Source of the DNA: JBIICS01 sp044238735 | GTDB taxonomy: Bacteria > Bacteroidota > Bacteroidia > UBA4408 | DNA length: 7,241 bases | Reading direction: 5' to 3' | NCBI GenBank assembly: GCA_044238735.1 | Contig: JBIICS010000141.1 | Span: 1 to 7,241 of the forward strand | Shown: positions 5,751-7,241 of the stretch, in pieces | Layout: every line of letters starts with the position of its first letter | How positions within the stretch are numbered: the first letter of the stretch is position 1 | The notes under the pieces: generated by a model | The model's database searches: none | The model's input: the letters and a program-made list of their open reading frames with translations, nothing else | Told to the model about the DNA's origin: nothing | Translations under genes and position numbers: made by a program

Positions 5751-7211
5751 ATGAAAGCTAAAAGTTTATTTGGAAACCTATTAACAGCAGCTGTAGGCGG
5801 AGCTACAGCCTTAGGAGTTTATACTTATTGGATTGCTCCCCAAAACAAATTAAAAGCCTTTAGTATCCAGCAACCCATTATCAGAACATCTGCCCATGCG
5901 GTTGCAAACGCTATAGACTTTACAGTCCCCGCCGAAATGTCTGTTAATGCCGTTGTCCATATCAAAACTAAATCAACAGTAAATCCAAACACTTACCACG
6001 ATCCTTTTTTTGATTTCTTCTTCGGAAGTCCCAACATGGGGCGACCTCAGGTACAAATCGGGACCGGTTCTGGGGTTATAATTTCTCAAGATGGATATAT
6101 TTCTACCAATAATCACGTAGTTGCCGGTGCCGAAGAAGTTGAAATAACCTTAAATAACAACAAAACATATACAGCAAAAGTTATTGGCACCGACCCTTCA
6201 ACCGATTTAGCCCTTTTAAAAGTGGAGGCCGATGAGCAATTACCCTACTTGGCATATGGAAATTCGGACGAAGTTAAAGTAGGCCAATGGGTATTGGCTG
6301 TTGGAAACCCGTTTAACCTAACCTCCACCGTTACAGCCGGAATTGTAAGTGCAAAAGGAAGAAACATTAATATTATTGGCGGAGGAGACCCCAATAAAAA
6401 TGTATTTCCAATAGAATCTTTTATACAAACAGATGCTGCAGTTAATCCTGGAAATAGCGGTGGTGCGCTGGTAAACTCTTCCGGCGAACTAATTGGAATA
6501 AATACCGCTATTGCCTCTAACACCGGATCGTATGCAGGATATTCCTTTGCGGTTCCGGTTAACATAGTTAAAAAAGTAATGAGTGATTTATTAGAATTTG
6601 GGTTAGTGCAGAGAGCCTTCATTGGAATTAGCATTCGAGATATTGATAATAACCTGGCAGAAGAAAAAGGCATCAAGGATTATAATGGTGTTTATGTAGC
6701 CGGATTAAACGAGGGTGGATCTGCTGAGGAAGCCGGCATTAGAGAAGGAGATATTATAAAGAAAATTGGTGCCGTAAATGTTAACACCTCCGCTCAGCTG
6801 CAAGAACAAGTGGGTAAATATCGCCCCGGAGATAAAATATTGGTAACGTTAATTCGCGATGGAAAAGAAAAACAATTAGATCTGGTTTTAAAAAATAAAA
6901 ACGGAAGTACCAATGTTTTAAAACGCACCAAAGAAGAAACATTTAATGCTTTGGGTGCCAGTTTCGAAGAAATTTCAGTTGAGGATAAAAAAGACTTACG
7001 AATAGATTACGGATTAAGGGTATTAAATTTAAGCGCTGGCAAATTAAGAAGCGCAGGAGTAAAAGAAGGTTTTATAATTACATCTATCGATAAAAAACCG
7101 ATCAAATCGATTGACGACTTATCGCTTGCCATAAAAGAAAAAAGAGGTGGAATTTTACTGGAAGGAGTATACCCTAATGGTTTAAGGGCCTATTACGGAT
7201 TTGGCCTTTAA
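5751..7211 (+). CDS. degP: Do/DegP-type periplasmic serine endopeptidase with two PDZ domains
   Basis: This 486-residue HtrA-family protease degrades or chaperones misfolded envelope proteins. An N-terminal hydrophobic segment (about residues 8-27) serves as a signal peptide or membrane anchor. The trypsin-like domain (about 55-280) has an LA-loop-like DPFFDFFFG (84-92) and the catalytic triad His122 (in TNNHVV), Asp152 (in DPSTDLALLKV) and Ser236 (in NPGNSGGAL), all intact. PDZ1 spans about 288-382 (AFIGISIRDI, then GSAEEAGIREGDIIKKIG). A shorter PDZ2 spans about 400-485 (RSAGVKEGFIITSIDKKPI). The two-PDZ layout and length match DegP/DegQ; separating these two from sequence alone is not safe, so the symbol is a family label. 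The ATG at 5751 is chosen over a TTG at 5721, which would add ten residues with no signal-peptide logic. The gene is transcribed alone, away from the dapF operon, and ends just before a strong terminator. Confidence 0.96.
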   Translation: MKAKSLFGNLLTAAVGGATALGVYTYWIAPQNKLKAFSIQQPIIRTSAHAVANAIDFTVPAEMSVNAVVHIKTKSTVNPNTYHDPFFDFFFGSPNMGRPQVQIGTGSGVIISQDGYISTNNHVVAGAEEVEITLNNNKTYTAKVIGTDPSTDLALLKVEADEQLPYLAYGNSDEVKVGQWVLAVGNPFNLTSTVTAGIVSAKGRNINIIGGGDPNKNVFPIESFIQTDAAVNPGNSGGALVNSSGELIGINTAIASNTGSYAGYSFAVPVNIVKKVMSDLLEFGLVQRAFIGISIRDIDNNLAEEKGIKDYNGVYVAGLNEGGSAEEAGIREGDIIKKIGAVNVNTSAQLQEQVGKYRPGDKILVTLIRDGKEKQLDLVLKNKNGSTNVLKRTKEETFNALGASFEEISVEDKKDLRIDYGLRVLNLSAGKLRSAGVKEGFIITSIDKKPIKSIDDLSLAIKEKRGGILLEGVYPNGLRAYYGFGL

Positions 7212-7216
7212 AGAAT

Positions 7217-7238
7217 AGCGGCTTAGGCCGCTTTTTTT
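7217..7238 (+). terminator. Intrinsic terminator after the DegP-like gene
   Basis: AGCGGC (7217-7222) pairs perfectly with GCCGCT (7227-7232) around a TTAG loop. Including the T at the base of the stem, seven T residues run from 7232 to 7238. The stem starts five bases after the protease stop codon. Five of its six pairs are G-C in an AT-rich region, which makes this the most convincing terminator in the window. Confidence 0.92.
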
Positions 7239-7241
7239 ATG

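Noticed and set aside
6245..6676. Minus-strand open frame of 143 codons
   Set aside because: It lies wholly opposite the catalytic and PDZ1-coding part of the DegP-like gene. Its composition is what the complement of that conserved sequence would give.

Overview
The window is AT-rich chromosomal DNA, most likely from a member of the Bacteroidota. The signs are tightly packed or overlapping genes, start codons without clear Shine-Dalgarno sequences, a Lys/Ile/Asn-rich proteome, a secreted beta-rich protein whose signal peptide ends in Ser-Gln, and TsaD, DapF and DegP-type proteins of Bacteroidota style. This placement is by protein style only. No rRNA, tRNA, insertion sequence, CRISPR array, phage gene or attachment site was seen.

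Layout. (1) Positions 1-1090, plus strand: the 3' part of tsaD (tRNA t6A modification), with a 4-base ATGA overlap into a small exported beta-rich protein of unknown function. (2) Positions 1091-1140: a convergent junction with an AT-rich hairpin that overlaps the last codons of the opposing gene. (3) Positions 1123-5635, minus strand: five genes with no real gaps. In transcription order they are a single-pass membrane-anchored protein, dapF (diaminopimelate epimerase), an unknown 164-residue protein with a GTG start, a GNAT acetyltransferase, and a 667-residue protein with seven CxxCH heme sites and a C-terminal TPR region. The junctions are a 4-base overlap, a 1-base gap, a 1-base overlap and a 4-base overlap, so one translationally coupled operon is likely. 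(4) Positions 5636-5750: a short divergent intergenic region with four TTAAC/TAAAC elements about one helical turn apart. (5) Positions 5751-7211, plus strand: a complete two-PDZ Do/DegP-type serine protease, followed by a clear intrinsic terminator at 7217-7238.

How it fits together. tsaD and dapF are housekeeping genes. The envelope is a recurring theme: a peptidoglycan precursor enzyme, an anchored periplasmic protein, an exported beta-rich protein, an envelope protease and an exported multiheme cytochrome. Nothing here amounts to a demonstrable new multi-gene system. The parts that most deserve a second look are the heptaheme-TPR cytochrome at the end of a dapF operon, the unknown 164-residue protein, and the phased repeats between the two divergent transcription units.
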